From positions 62,001-126,000 of the forward strand of contig QJPP01001606.1 in the NCBI GenBank assembly GCA_003996215.1: a stretch of DNA of 64,000 nt, written 5' to 3'. Positions within the stretch are counted from its first letter, which is position 1, and each line of letters opens with the position of its first letter. Of this stretch, positions 10,641-21,990 are shown piece after piece. The notes beneath the pieces were generated by a model. That model was not told where the DNA came from. It searched no databases and worked only from the letters and a program-made list of their open reading frames with translations. This stretch comes from Jaltomata sinuosa. Taxonomy: Eukaryota > Streptophyta > Magnoliopsida > Solanales > Solanaceae. A program made the position numbers and the translations under genes.

Positions 10641-12269
10641 ATGAACCAGACTATCCAAAAAAAATCATTATTAATGATCCAAAGAAAGGGATGAAAACAA
10701 GGGTATCAAATAAAAACAAAGAAAATATTGCTCTTATATCTCAACTTGAACCTAAAAAGGTTAATGAAGCTCTAAAGGATAATCATTGGGTCAAATCAAT
10801 GTAAGAAGAACTTGATCAATTTGAGAAAAATAAGATTTGGACTCGAGTTTCAAGACCTGCAATAGTGTCTATCATAGGCACCAAGTGGGTTTTCAGAAAC
10901 AAACTAAATAAAGCTGAAGAAGTGGTAAGAAACAAAGCTCGACTAGTGGCTCGATCAAGGATACTCACAATAGGAAGGAGTCGACTATGATGAAATATTT
11001 GCTCTAGTAACCCAGTTAGAATTTATTCGCATATTACTTCCTGATGCCTCTTTCAAAGGTTTTAAATTATTTCAAATGGATGTTAAAAGTGCTTTTCTGA
11101 ATGGATTTATAGAAGAGGAAGTTTTCCTCAAACAACCTCCTCGCATTGAACATCTAAATTTTTCCTATCATGATTTTAAACTGTCAAAGGCTTTCTATGG
11201 TCTCAAATATGCTCCACAAGCCTAGTATGATCGATTGAGTACTTTTCTGATAAATCATAGCTTCTCAAGAGGAAAAATTAATACAACTTTATTCATTAAA
11301 AGAACTCCCTCTGAAAATATGATTATTCAAATTTATGTGGATGATATTATTTTTGGAAGTACTAATCCTTTTTGGTGCAAGAAATTCTCCAAACTCATAC
11401 AAGGAGAATTTGAAATGAGTATGTTGGAAGAATTAACATTTTTTCTTGGTCTACAAATAACTCAATCCGATGAAGGTATTTTTATATGCCAAAGTAAGTA
11501 TACCAAGAAATTCATCCAAAAGTTTAGCATGTATGATGCAAAACCAATGGGAACCCCAATGAGCTCTACATACTCCCTTGATAGAGATGATGAAGGTAAA
11601 CCAGTAGATGAAACTAAGTATAGAGGTGTGATAGGATCTCTACTCTATCTAACTGCTGATCGACCAGATATCATATTTAGTGTATGCAAATATGCTCAAT
11701 TTCAATCAGCTCCTATAGAATCTCATCTTACTGTTGTAAAATACATTATTAGATATTTTGCTAGCACTATTCATCATAGATTATGGTATGCTAAAATAAA
11801 AGATTTTACACTTGAAGAAATTTCTGACGCTGACTATGCAGGTGATAAAGATGATCAAAAATGTACTAGTGGCACTTGTCAACTCCTTGGAAAATTACTA
11901 ATCTTATGAAACAGCAAGAAACAGGGATCTGTCTCAGTTTCCACCACTAAGGCTGAATATATTGCTATTAACCAATATTGTGCTCAAATATTATGCATGG
12001 TTCATCAACTCAGTAATTATGATTTATTTTTTAAAACTGTTAAAATTTTCTGTGATAATTCTAGTGCTATTTGTCTCTCAAAAAATTATGTACATTATTT
12101 TAGAGACAAACATATTGATATCAAGTATTATTTCATTTATGATCATATTTTAAATAGTGATATTGAACTTGCCTTTGTGAGAATTAATTTTCAAGTAACC
12201 GCTTTCCTTACAAAGTCTTTACTGGAAGAAAGATTTTGTTTCCTTCAAAAATCACTTGGAATTATTTAA
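10641..12269 (+). pseudogene. Copia reverse transcriptase and RNase H (broken)
   Basis: The RT palm is recognisable across several frames: KDNHWVKSM near 10780, then a stop, IGTKWVFRNKLN near 10880, FQMDVKSAFLNGFIEEEVFLKQPP near 11070-11145, and FYGLKYAPQA near 11200. The YVDDIIFGS catalytic box at about 11334-11360 lies in an open stretch (11235-11909). The same stretch includes FFLGLQITQSDEGIFICQSKYTKKFIQKF, RGVIGSLLYLTADRPDI and the RNase H start SDADYAGDKDDQKCTSG. RNase H continues out of frame (STTKAEYIAI near 11940, RDKHIDIKYYFIYDHI near 12110). At least five stops or frame changes make it non-functional. Confidence 0.9.
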
Positions 12270-12555
12270 AACCCTGCTTTAAATTAATTCTCTTGATTCT
12301 ATTTCCTTATTTAAAAATTTGTGTACTGTCATTAATTGCTTGTGTGTGTACTTAAGTCTTTGAGTTTGTTGTCATCCTATTTTCATTATGAATTTTTCTT
12401 GATTTTCTCCCTCACATCTCCTCGTTGTCAGTCATAACCCTTAACCTCTTCTCCGCTTTGTCACTTCATCTTGTTCTCTTCTATCTTTTAAAACTCTCCT
12501 TACTTTTTTACTTCTTAATCCCTCTCTCCTGTTCTACTCTATTCTCTCATTTACC

Positions 12556-12787
12556 ATGGCTAAAATTCACAAAGATTCTTTCATCCCCACTTGAAAAACT
12601 TTTAGAACCAAAGGTAAAGGGAAAGCTAGTTCCCCTATACCCATTGACTCTGATATTTCTGATCAATCATTGTCCTCAAACTCCTCTTTTTTTAAACCCT
12701 TTCTCAAATATTTCAAAGAAGATGATGAATGCTTTGCATTGAAGAAAAAAATGCAAGCTTGATTTTGAAAGTTGCCTGGATAGAAGG
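12556..12787 (+). pseudogene. Extra 3' ORF of the copia element, part 1
   Basis: ATG at 12556 starts MAKIHKDSFIPT, then a stop, then a basic and Ser-rich region (GKGKASSPIPIDSDISDQS). Some copia lineages (Sirevirus-like) carry such an additional ORF after RNase H; its function is not known to me. It is cut at 12792 by the solo LTR. If the solo LTR and one target-duplication copy are ignored, the reading frame continues into part 2 at 16595 without a shift. Confidence 0.6.
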
Positions 12788-12792
12788 ACCAA
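12788..12792. other. Target-site duplication ACCAA (left copy)
   Basis: ACCAA precedes the solo LTR start (TGTAATGA) and is repeated exactly at 16590-16594 after its end (TCATGACA). This shows an insertion of the whole block between them. Confidence 0.85.
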
Positions 12793-15700
12793 TGTAATGA
12801 ACCTTCTGGTCATTTATGCGTGTTCGCCTTTCTTGTACCGTTAAAGCTTGTCTGTAGCGGTCCAAAGTCATTTATGGCTTGTTGGGACCGGTAGTTTGGT
12901 GTCTGGGCCGTTTGTTTGACTTTTGGTCGTTCTTTGTTTTAGAGCTTTAGGCTTTTGAAATCATTGACTTCAGTCAACATTCTTGGTGAACGTGCTTGAA
13001 ATTGAATTTCGACAGTTCCGTTAGCTCCAGAGTGTGGACTTTAGTCTACTGAGACCTTTGGTCGGGATACAGGAGCTTTTCAGCTTGGAATTCTCTCATT
13101 CTATATTTTCAGGCCAGTTGGGCTTGTTTGGTTGACTTTGGTCAATATTCATAGAAGACAACCTCGGATGGAAATTCCGACAGTGCTTTTAGCTCCGGAA
13201 TGCTGAGTTTGTGTTAGTTAGTTGGTTGGTTCGGGTCACGGGTGAGCCGAGCTCATTTCGAATGCTTGGTTGGCATTGGTTAGTGTTGACTTGGGTCAAC
13301 ATTTCTCCCAGACGACCTTGTAAGGAAGTTTCGTTGATTACATTGAGTCTGAAACATCATTTCCACTCTAATAGCTCTATTGGTGTTTGAGTATCGGGTT
13401 ATGATTGTGCCCGGAATGCCCCGTAGAAGTTTTGGTTGCTGCTGATTTTTCTGCTTCTGGTGGCCTTCAGCGCGATTGCGCTCGTGTAGCGCAATAGCAC
13501 TGGTCTGTGATTTTCACTTCAGCGCGATAACAATGGTTTGTGATCCTTCCTTCAGCGCGATTGCGCTTCTTTAGCGCGATAGCACTAACCAACGACCAGC
13601 AGCTACATAATTCTTTGGCCTTCATTTTTCCAGCTTGTTTCTCATACTTTTCCCAACTCTAAACTCCAAGTTCTCCCACCAAATTGCTCCCATCAATCCT
13701 AAAGCTTGGAGAATCCATCAAATTGTTGGGAAATCTTTTTCCTCGTCGTTGGGTAAAGTCCTTCTTCCCCAAAAATCATTTCTTCTCCATTGTTACAAAC
13801 CTTCATTGTTGCTATTTCTCAAAGCTTGGAAATCCCTTGAAGAATCTACCCTCTTGAGCTTTTCATGATCATGGGTTCAGAGTTTTCACTTCCTTAGCTT
13901 GTCTTCTCGTTGTGGTAAGTATCTTTTGTTTAATTTCTGGATTTATTCCTTGAATTTCCATCTTTAATTCTTGACTGGAGCGGGCTATTTTGAGCCTCAA
14001 TTGTTGTCCGTTTCCGCTCAAATTTGGAGCATGTGCTCCCGGGATGGTATGAAACACATTGGTATTTTTCATTTCTAATTTCGGCTCATAGTGCCCACGG
14101 ACCCATTTGTAGCCTGGATTTTAACCCAGTTATATTTATAGCATTATATGTATCGTTGGGCTCGTATTAATGTGTAGATTATTGTATTAATAGTGGTTTC
14201 GTGAATTGGAGCTTCCCAGAGAAGTTCGAGCCTGGTAGACGCTGTTCCCGCAGCTAGTCATTGGATGACAGGTAGGTTATGGCTTTCCCTACCTAGACTC
14301 TGCGTATATAGGCTATAACTACATTAATTAGTATCCTTGGGTGGGTTGTTCTAGGTTGGTACCCCAGACCGTGCCTGTTTTTTCTGTCTGTTAATTTCAT
14401 ACATTGATTGTAGTATTTATGTAGTATTGTATATTAACCTTGTGGTCCTGTGTGGCCTTGTACTTACTCTGGAACATAGATGGTGGGTTATTTGAAAATA
14501 TCCGTGAGTCTCGGATATAGAGATATCCTTCTAAGCTAGTGATGACTATTGTAGAGCTATTGAGCATGTGCAGGGCTGATAGGAAATGTTTGTGAGCCAT
14601 TTTGGGCTACTTTATTGTTTGCGAGCATATCATACAAGAAAATGTTTTCCCTGTATGTTTTACTACTGATTTGTCTTTGGGCCTACTATAATTGATTTTC
14701 TAAACTTTGCATGGGCCCGAGGGCACGTTTTCAGTACATGACTTCAAAAGGGATTTTAAACTGACTTTTATGAAACCTCTCAGAGTAGAGGGGATATTAT
14801 TATGATTTGATTACTGGTTTTTATTCTAATACTAGGCTCGGCTGGGACGTAGCACTAGATATTATTTTCTATGAATTTACACTCAGATATGAGTCGGGCA
14901 CCCTATTTAGGGATTTTGATACTTGATTTTGTTTTAGACCCGGATACGCTCTAGGCACCCTCGATGAGGGTTATTTAGACATGACTATTGCTTTAGACCC
15001 GGATACACTCCGGGCACCCTTGATGGGGGTTATTGAGATTACTACTATTGATTTAGACTCAGATCAAATCTTAACACGTACTACGAGATTCTAATTATTG
15101 AGATATATTGAGTTTTATGTTAGTATGTGGTCTACGATTCGACCTCCATGGACCCTACCATTTCGGACCAAGTGCTACAGGCCAACAGTGACCAGAGAGA
15201 GGGGATGTATGGCATAGGAGAGGTACTCAGGAGATGTCCTTCCATGGATCCCTCTTTTATTGGACCTTTGGGGCACCGGAGGGGGTAACAAATAACACTG
15301 CGATACACTTGGTTACAGATTCATCAAATCACATCATCATGCATATTTCACTCGGATTCCACCCTTGTTTTCTATGTGTTCAGTGTACGCTTTCGTTGTA
15401 TAAGTGGACGGAGGGTTTGTTTTCACTTGATTGTATTCCTCAATTGTATGGGCGGTCGTTGGGACTGTAGGTAGATTATATTACTCCTGTCATTTCATAG
15501 AGCTAGTTATAGTCCTTGGTTCTTGTGAATTGGTAAGTTTTAGCCTGTTGAGGCTCCAATTTTTGGGCTAGAGTATTGAGGGGCTAGTGAGTCCTATATC
15601 TTTGAGGCTCCATCGTGTGTCCTCCTGAGCGGTTGTGATTTATCGTACGTTGTTCCTTATCTTTATTCTGAGTAGAACTCTTGGTTCTGATGGTTTAGTT

Positions 15701-16589
15701 ATTCCATTCTAGGTTGTAAATTGTGAGATGGATCCCGGTTCATGCTTATCTTGAGAGTTGGTGTTTTTAGTATGTTTTCATTACTTTTATGGCTTCTAGT
15801 TGATTATGTTGTGTTGCTTTCCTTCTTTCCCTTCTTACTTGAGGTTACCGGTATACCGTTGTGTTCCTGATTCTCTCTCTCTTTATTTATACTATTGTTT
15901 CAAGGATTCCAGGTGCGTTCTTCTTCCTTACACCTGTGTTTCATTGTTATGTATATCTTCTGTGCTAGCATTGTATGCTTATAACTCTTGGTTGTCTATT
16001 CTCCGTGCTAGTTCTTTGTGCTTTATCTATTACTTCGGTGACTGCTTTCTTGCTATATGTTATTTACTATTTTTATATCTTATATGTGCTTAGTCGGCTG
16101 ATGATGCCTATTAGGTACCCGTTGCTAAGTAATTGGTGCTCATACTATACTTATGTATCTTTCTGGTGCAGATATTAGTTGAGCTTTTACCGTTGATCGC
16201 GTTGGAGACTGGTACAGCTTTTAGATCTTTGAGACTAGGGTGAGCGCCTGACGATCGGGGCTTGACCACATCTCATCTTCTGTACTGTTACTCTTTGTAT
16301 ATTCGGAGATAGTTGTACTTATCATTTTGTTACTTCTAGCATTTGTATCTATTAGAAGCTTCTGTATTGTCGATACCAAGTCTTGGGGTTGATGTAGCTT
16401 CATTATGTATATATATTCAGGTTTTTGCTTCCGCTTTGTCTATCTTTATATTCTGCTTCAGCTTATTTCTTCTTATTGTGCGTAATGTTTAGGTAGTAGC
16501 CCATTACTAAACGTTCCAGGCTACGGGAATCAGTTCACCTACTGAGAGGTTGTAGGTGCCATCATGACCTAAGAAATCGGGTCATGACA
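12793..16589. repeat. 3.8 kb gypsy-type solo LTR
   Basis: It begins TGTAATGAACC and ends GGGTCATGACA, so the ends are short inverted repeats with TG...CA. It is bracketed by identical ACCAA copies. No gag or pol motif is present and no internal direct repeat marks a second LTR, so this is best read as a solo LTR left by LTR-LTR recombination. A block at 13470-13600 repeats AGCGCGATTGCGCT-like words. A tandem repeat with the core CGGATAC(G/A)CTC...GGCACCC(T)..GATG(A/G)GGGTTAT occurs at about 14935-15070. ORFs of up to 97 codons inside look like chance. Confidence 0.85.
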
Positions 16590-16594
16590 ACCAA

Positions 16595-17673
16595 TTTCTG
16601 GAGCCCCGCTAATGAAACCCTTTTTCATTCTCGAAAGGACAAGACTTTTGATCATGGTCAAATCATCAATCTTGACCATCTCGCATCTATTCAATGTAAT
16701 GTAAAGTAGTTTTTCAAATTTCAAGGTTGGACAAATTTCTTCTCTGTCACACTATGTACTGTGTATGAGCCCCTCATTTGTATTTTCTATGCTAATCCCC
16801 ATTCCTTCAAGGTTGATGAACTTGAAACACTTGTTCGTGGTAAGTGTATCTTTCTCGATTATGCTCTATTTGACCATATTTTTCGAATCCATTGCTCAAG
16901 ATTTTCTACTCCTGTGAAAAGCATTTGTCCCTATGACTTTGATGTCACTCTAGATCAATCCAAGAAAATTATTGCTCTTGAAACCCTAAATCCCCTTCCT
17001 TCTCATCAAGGACCAAAGGATCTGTCCTTTGAAACTAGAATAATTGCTCACATTGTCTCCACTACTTTATTTCCTAACTCTGGGCCTCTATCACTCTATC
17101 TCTTAGAGATACTCTGCTCACACACTGTCTTGTCACCAAAAGAAAATTCAAGCTTTCCTCCTTGATTAACAACAACATGAGTGAAGTACCTTCTGATCCC
17201 CTCAGTCTCTCTTATGGCATGGTTATATCTCGTATCTTGGAAGCTAACAATATTAGCCTTCTTGATGTCCTTTCTCTCTCTATCAATCAGAGTTATACCT
17301 CTAAGTCTTTGGTTACATGGGGTATACTCGTGTAGGAGATTCTTGGATTCTCAAGGCTGAAACTAAAGCTCCTACTCCTATCACTCTTCCAGCTGACTTA
17401 CCCTCTTTCTTGAATGTTTCTCCAATCTCCTCTAATGTTTTCTCTGAGATCTTGGCAAAACTGTATGACATGGATGATAAACTCGAGTCCTTCAAGGACA
17501 TTCTTTTATCGACTCAATTTAAAATAGAGAAGGTTCATACTTCAACAAAGGAGACAAATAGTAATGTGGCCAAGATCTGCATCAAACCTGACAAGGTGAT
17601 TCGGGAAACTATCAAGGTGGCTACCAAGATTCAGGAGAATGGTGACAAAGTTGTTGCAAGCTATGAATTTTGA
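16595..17673 (+). pseudogene. Extra 3' ORF of the copia element, part 2
   Basis: This continues part 1 after the solo LTR: NFWSPANETLFHSRKDKTF, then an in-frame stop near 16705. A long open stretch at 16761-17165 has LICIFYANPHSFKVDELETLVRGKCIFLD, which resembles the putative plant transposon protein domain found in extra ORFs of plant LTR elements. A frame change leads to 17317-17673, which has LPSFLNVSPISSNVFSEILAKLYDMDDKLESFKDIL and a heptad-like, coiled-coil-prone tail rich in Lys, Glu and Thr. I cannot assign a biochemical function. Confidence 0.6.
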
Positions 17674-18094
17674 AAAGCTGAAGGAAGCCAATATCAACAC
17701 CATTTGTTATATCCTTAGTATATCTACTATTTTTGATTGGCTAAACTCTTGGACTTTGTTTTTGTGTTTTTGTGTTTTTGTTGTTTTAATGTCTGACCTT
17801 GTGTTCAGACAAGACAAATCTCCTTTGTTTGTTTTTTTGGTTTGGTAGTCATCATTAATATGATCTTTTCTGCTACTCCTGATATGTGTGGACCTCTTGT
17901 GTATTATTTTCCTTTTTGCATAACATCAAAGGGGAAGAATAACTGAAGTCGGGGGAGCAAATACAGCTGAAGTGGGGGGTAACTACTCCAAGTCGACTAC
18001 TGCTTCAGTTCAACTACTGAGGGGGAATCAACAACACTCAAACACTGAAAAGGGAAGCTGACTACACTTTCCTTATTCTTTTGTTGTTGTTATC
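17674..18094 (+). other. Copia 3' untranslated spacer
   Basis: No gene seen. Contains a GT-rich stretch near 17758-17785 and GGGGGA runs near 17951, 17976 and 18010, typical of the sequence between the last ORF and the polypurine tract. Confidence 0.5.
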
Positions 18095-18108
18095 AAAAGG
18101 AGGGAGAT
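18095..18108 (+). other. Polypurine tract of the copia element
   Basis: AAAAGGAGGGAGAT directly before the 3' LTR; the usual plus-strand primer position. Confidence 0.7.
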
Positions 18109-18921
18109 TTTTAGTGTTTCAATTCTAATGAATGACAACTCATGTTTGCAGAAAAATAAGAAAGCAATAATCAAGATTTTCAAAGAAACTTGATTTACAT
18201 AAAGCCAATGAGTACTATGGAAAGCAGTGGCAAATTGACTTTAATTATGGGATCAAGTACCAAGAATTTATTGAAGACCTTTATTGAAGACTTTGATATG
18301 GAAATGAAATAATAATCTCATATAAATCAAGGAAGTCTGGCTGCCATCTCAAGCATAGAAAAAGAAAGCAAGATCTGCAGAATTAAAGAGTCAAGATTGA
18401 CTCAACCTTATTCTTGAAAATGGGATCTTTCATATTCTTTTCTAAAGATCAAATCTCTTGGGTTGTCTTCTTCAACAATCTCATTCAAACGTCTACCTCA
18501 TCCATCTATATAAAGCCTTTAAAGATTGAAGAAGAAAACATACATCTAGTCTAAACCATCTCAAGTTCTTTGCTCTACTTTTATCAAGTATTGTCATTCT
18601 TAGTGATTTACTGTATAATCAAAAAAAAGGAGAAATATTGTTGGTGAGGCCATTGTATCAAAAGAAATGAGAAAAAAATAATTGAGTGTAGTTGTAGAAA
18701 CTACATTCAAACCTAGTAACCCAAACACCTCAAAGAACTAGTAGAGCATCACTAGCAACCCAAGGGGACTTGACTAAGATCCATTCTGGATCCCAACCAA
18801 TATAAAAATATCTTGTGTCAAAATTTACTTTCAGTAATTTTATCATTATTGTCTTTACTTTCTGTATCAGTCGACTAAGAAAATAAAAAGAAGGCAAATA
18901 CCCACCCTCACCCTCACCCCT
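18109..18921 (+). repeat. 3' LTR of the copia element (interrupted near its end)
   Basis: About 813 bp following the polypurine tract. Its last 310 bp match the 5' LTR remnant at 7732-8070. A TATA-like CTATATAAAG lies near 18508. At 18921 it is broken by the Athila/Tat-like element; the missing tail, CCCTTGCACTTCCA, is found at about 29736-29749 and matches the end of the 5' copy (CTCTTGCACTTTCA, up to 8070). Confidence 0.8.
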
Positions 18922-20392
18922 TGATAAGTTGGTAATCTACCAACTTATTGAGACTTTATTCATGAATTATTGCCATGTTTTGATGAAAATTAGTGGTAAT
19001 TATTACCTTTATTGATACAAATGCAGGTATTCTTGGTCAAGAGAAGAAAGCAACGGAATTGAACCCAAAGAGCTCAAAAAAAGTTTGAAGTGTGAAGGTG
19101 ATCAAAAAGGAGGAAGGAATTGTCAAGAAAGGGCGATAGACATGCGAGCCGCACAAAGGCACCTGCGAAACGTAGGTGCCATCACACAAGGAAAATCAAA
19201 GACTGCCTGAGAAATGATCAATGTGCGAGCCACATAATGCCGAATGCAATCGCACCTCGCTTCGCACTTGGGTAGCACAAGCGGGTGAACTTCACTGATA
19301 AGAGAGGAAAGAACGTGTGAGTTGCACACCACAAGGTATGATCGCATGTTCCTTCGCACATCAGTCGCACCAGCCCTAAAGGAATTTTTTGTCCAAAGTC
19401 ATGTGATGTATTTGAGAAAGTTCTAAAACTCTTTTTGGGGTGTTTATCAGAGATACAAATCAGATTTTACTTTCCCCAAAGAAGAGGATTGAGAGTACAC
19501 TTTCTTTTTTCTTCTTTCTCATTGAAAAACACCATATGTAAGGATTTTGAGCTTGGAATTGGAGCTTAGCTTTTAATATGAATGGAATTTTGAGAAACCC
19601 ATTTGGTATATCCTCTTGTTCCTTTAATATAAGTAGTTAAATCCTATTCTAAGGGTATGTTCATGATGGGTGTTTGAATTTGGTCATGGATATTGATTAA
19701 TTATGCTTATAATTGATTATTTTGTATGGGTCTATTGAATTCTTCATGGTTTAATTATAAAATTGATGGTTGCAAATATTGTTTGAGTTTATTAATTTTG
19801 TTCTTGCTTGAAAGAGGAGTCGTAAATTGGGTAAGAATTCAATTGTGGGGATTTGGGATTTCCACCATAGATTAAGGCTAGGAATAGCTTGATCAAAGAA
19901 AATTCCCATCTAAAAATTTAAGCTACAAATAGTGTGATTCACCCAAGTGTTAATTGGTTATTTTATGGTAAAGTTATGGTACTTGAGCAAAGACCATGGT
20001 ACATATATTTGGAGGGTCGAAAGACTACAAAATATATCTAGAACTAAGCTACGCATACCTAAAATCAAAAGTTTGCATGATTAATCAATTCCCTAGCCCA
20101 TTGTAGAACCCCATAGCATACCCCTAGTCTTTCATCTCTTGATCATCAAATTGTGTTTAGGATTGTTCTCATGTTGAAATTGTGATATTGTTAATTCCCG
20201 ATCCTTTTCTCCTAACTTTCACTTTTGTTTCTTGAACACTTACTCGCTCTAGTGATTGTTATTCGGCAATTTATTGGCGAATCATTACTCTATTCTCTGT
20301 GGATACAACCTCGACATCCATTGAGTTTATTATTTTTTTTTTGTACGATGATTGTTACCACCTCCTACGAGAGAGTGCTTTTAATGTCATCA
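18922..20392 (+). repeat. 5' LTR of the 10.8 kb Athila/Tat-like element
   Basis: It starts TGATAAGTTG and ends TGTCATCA, 1,471 bp, and is similar over about 1.3 kb to 28429-29735. By eye the first 200 bp differ at roughly one base in ten, mostly transitions, so the insertion is old. A block at 19125-19375 repeats words such as GCGAGCCGCAC, TGCAATCGCACC and CAGTCGCACC. The left neighbour CCCCT may be its target duplication. Confidence 0.85.
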
Positions 20393-20396
20393 AAAA

Positions 20397-20414
20397 TGGT
20401 GATGTTGCCAGGGA
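20397..20414 (+). other. Primer binding site (tRNA-Asp type)
   Basis: TGGTGATGTTGCCAGGGA matches 14 of 18 bases of TGGCGCCGTTGCCGGGGA, four bases after the LTR end. Confidence 0.7.
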
Positions 20415-20466
20415 ATGGTTCTTGATTTGCCATTTGATTATCATTTAGTTCACTTTTATTGAGTGT

Positions 20467-21990
20467 TTGTTCTCTTTTTTTTTTTTTATTGTTTGTGTTA
20501 TTGTGAACATGGTTCCCATGAGTCAAGCGGGTGACCAAGAGAGTGTGGATCGATTTATGGATGTGGAAGATGGACCCATGGTCCATGGTATTGTAGGTGC
20601 AATCCACCTACCCCCAATCATTGGAAATACTATATTCTATGTGACGAGCACGATGCTTCATTTGATACAAATGAAGGGACTCTTTGGAGAGCTAGCTTAT
20701 GAAGATGCCAACCATCATATCCAAAACTTTATTGAAATATGTCAGCTTTTCAATATCAACCATATATCCCAAGAGTCGATCTGACTTTGATTATTCCCTT
20801 TCTCCCTTATAGGGGAAGCGACAGCGTGGCTTGAGAAGCTCCTAGAGGGCTCTATTACAACATGGAATGGACTAGTGGAAGCCTTCTTGGTGAGATTTTT
20901 CTCACCTTCTCGGATAATGTAGTTAAGATATGATATCACAAACTTTCGAAACTACCGGATGAGCCATTGCACAAAGCATTGCTAAGTTTCAAGAAAAAGC
21001 TTCTATTATGTCAAAATCATGGGTTACCAGACAATGTTCTCCTTCAAACCTTCTATAAAGATCTAGACTCTATGAACAAATTAGTGGCGAATAACATCAC
21101 AGGTGGGACACTTATGGACCAAAACTATGGTCTCGTTGCAGCCCTCGTAGATCGGATGACAAAATATAATAAGGCATGGCAACTAGAGAAGTTGATGTCT
21201 CACCGGGTGTTACTTTATCTATTATGACGAGTGAGATAAGGAGAAAGGAGGAGGAAAGATATGAGACCATGGCCAAAATTATGATGCAAATTGATTTATT
21301 GGTCAAACATATGATGGGAGACAGTACCAAGAGTGTCAATGTTGTGGGTACTTATGGTTCGAATGATGATGATGGAGTTGGTACTCATACATCGGGAGAT
21401 GAGGAGCTTTGTTTTCTAGAAGCAGGTTCTTGACCTGGATATCAAGGTACTAACCAAGGTCCTTAGCATTTGAGTGACGAGAATCAAGGTTAGAACCGAG
21501 ACAAGGGAAATCAATGGAGAGATAGGGAGCAAGGTAGAGACCGTGAAGGTCCATGGCGAGAACGTGAGAGAGATGGTGATCGTTACAATCACCATAGTGC
21601 TAATCCTTATGTGCCTCCACCAAAAGTTGATGTGTCTCCTTACCAACCAAGTGTGAGTAACCCCGGACATTCTAAGATTGAATACATGTTGTCTCAAATA
21701 TTGAAAAGAGTTGAATCGACGGATAAGGGTGTGAAAGATTTAAAAAGTGAGGTATCTATTCTTTATCAAACTGTGAGTTCCCATTTGGCGTCTATCAAGA
21801 ACTTAGAGGCTCAAATGAACCATATTTCTTCTCAAATGAACCCACATTTTAAAGGTACTCTTCCAAGTGACACTCTTGCAAATTCGAAGAATGATGTCAA
21901 TGTGATGGCAATTATGACTCAAAGTGGAAGAAATATATCAGAGGGCATGTGCGATGAGACATGTGGTCCGCATGGCCCATTGTGCAGCCT
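20467..21990 (+). pseudogene. Gag of Athila/Tat-like element (broken)
   Basis: Fragments in several frames follow the order of Athila-type gag. GAIHLPPIIGNTIFYVTSTMLHLIQM and GLFGELAYEDANHHIQNFIEICQLF lie at 20590-20760. A frame change and stops follow, then SFKKKLLLCQNHGLPDNVLLQTFYKDLDSMNKLVANNITGGTLMDQ at about 20985-21120, and ALVDRMTKYNKAW. Next is a charged linker rich in Arg, Asp and Gly (21430-21600), then KIEYMLSQILKRVESTDKGVKDLKSEVS (coiled-coil prone) and VMAIMTQSGRNIS near 21900, the segment that normally leads into the protease. No protease or RT follows. Confidence 0.85.

Noticed and set aside
15800..16178. 97- and 67-codon hydrophobic ORFs
   Set aside because: Inside the non-coding solo LTR; Leu/Tyr/Cys-rich runs come from T-rich sequence.
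19125..19375. CRISPR-like array
   Set aside because: Words are irregularly spaced, degenerate and part of a duplicated LTR in a plant genome; no constant spacer length.
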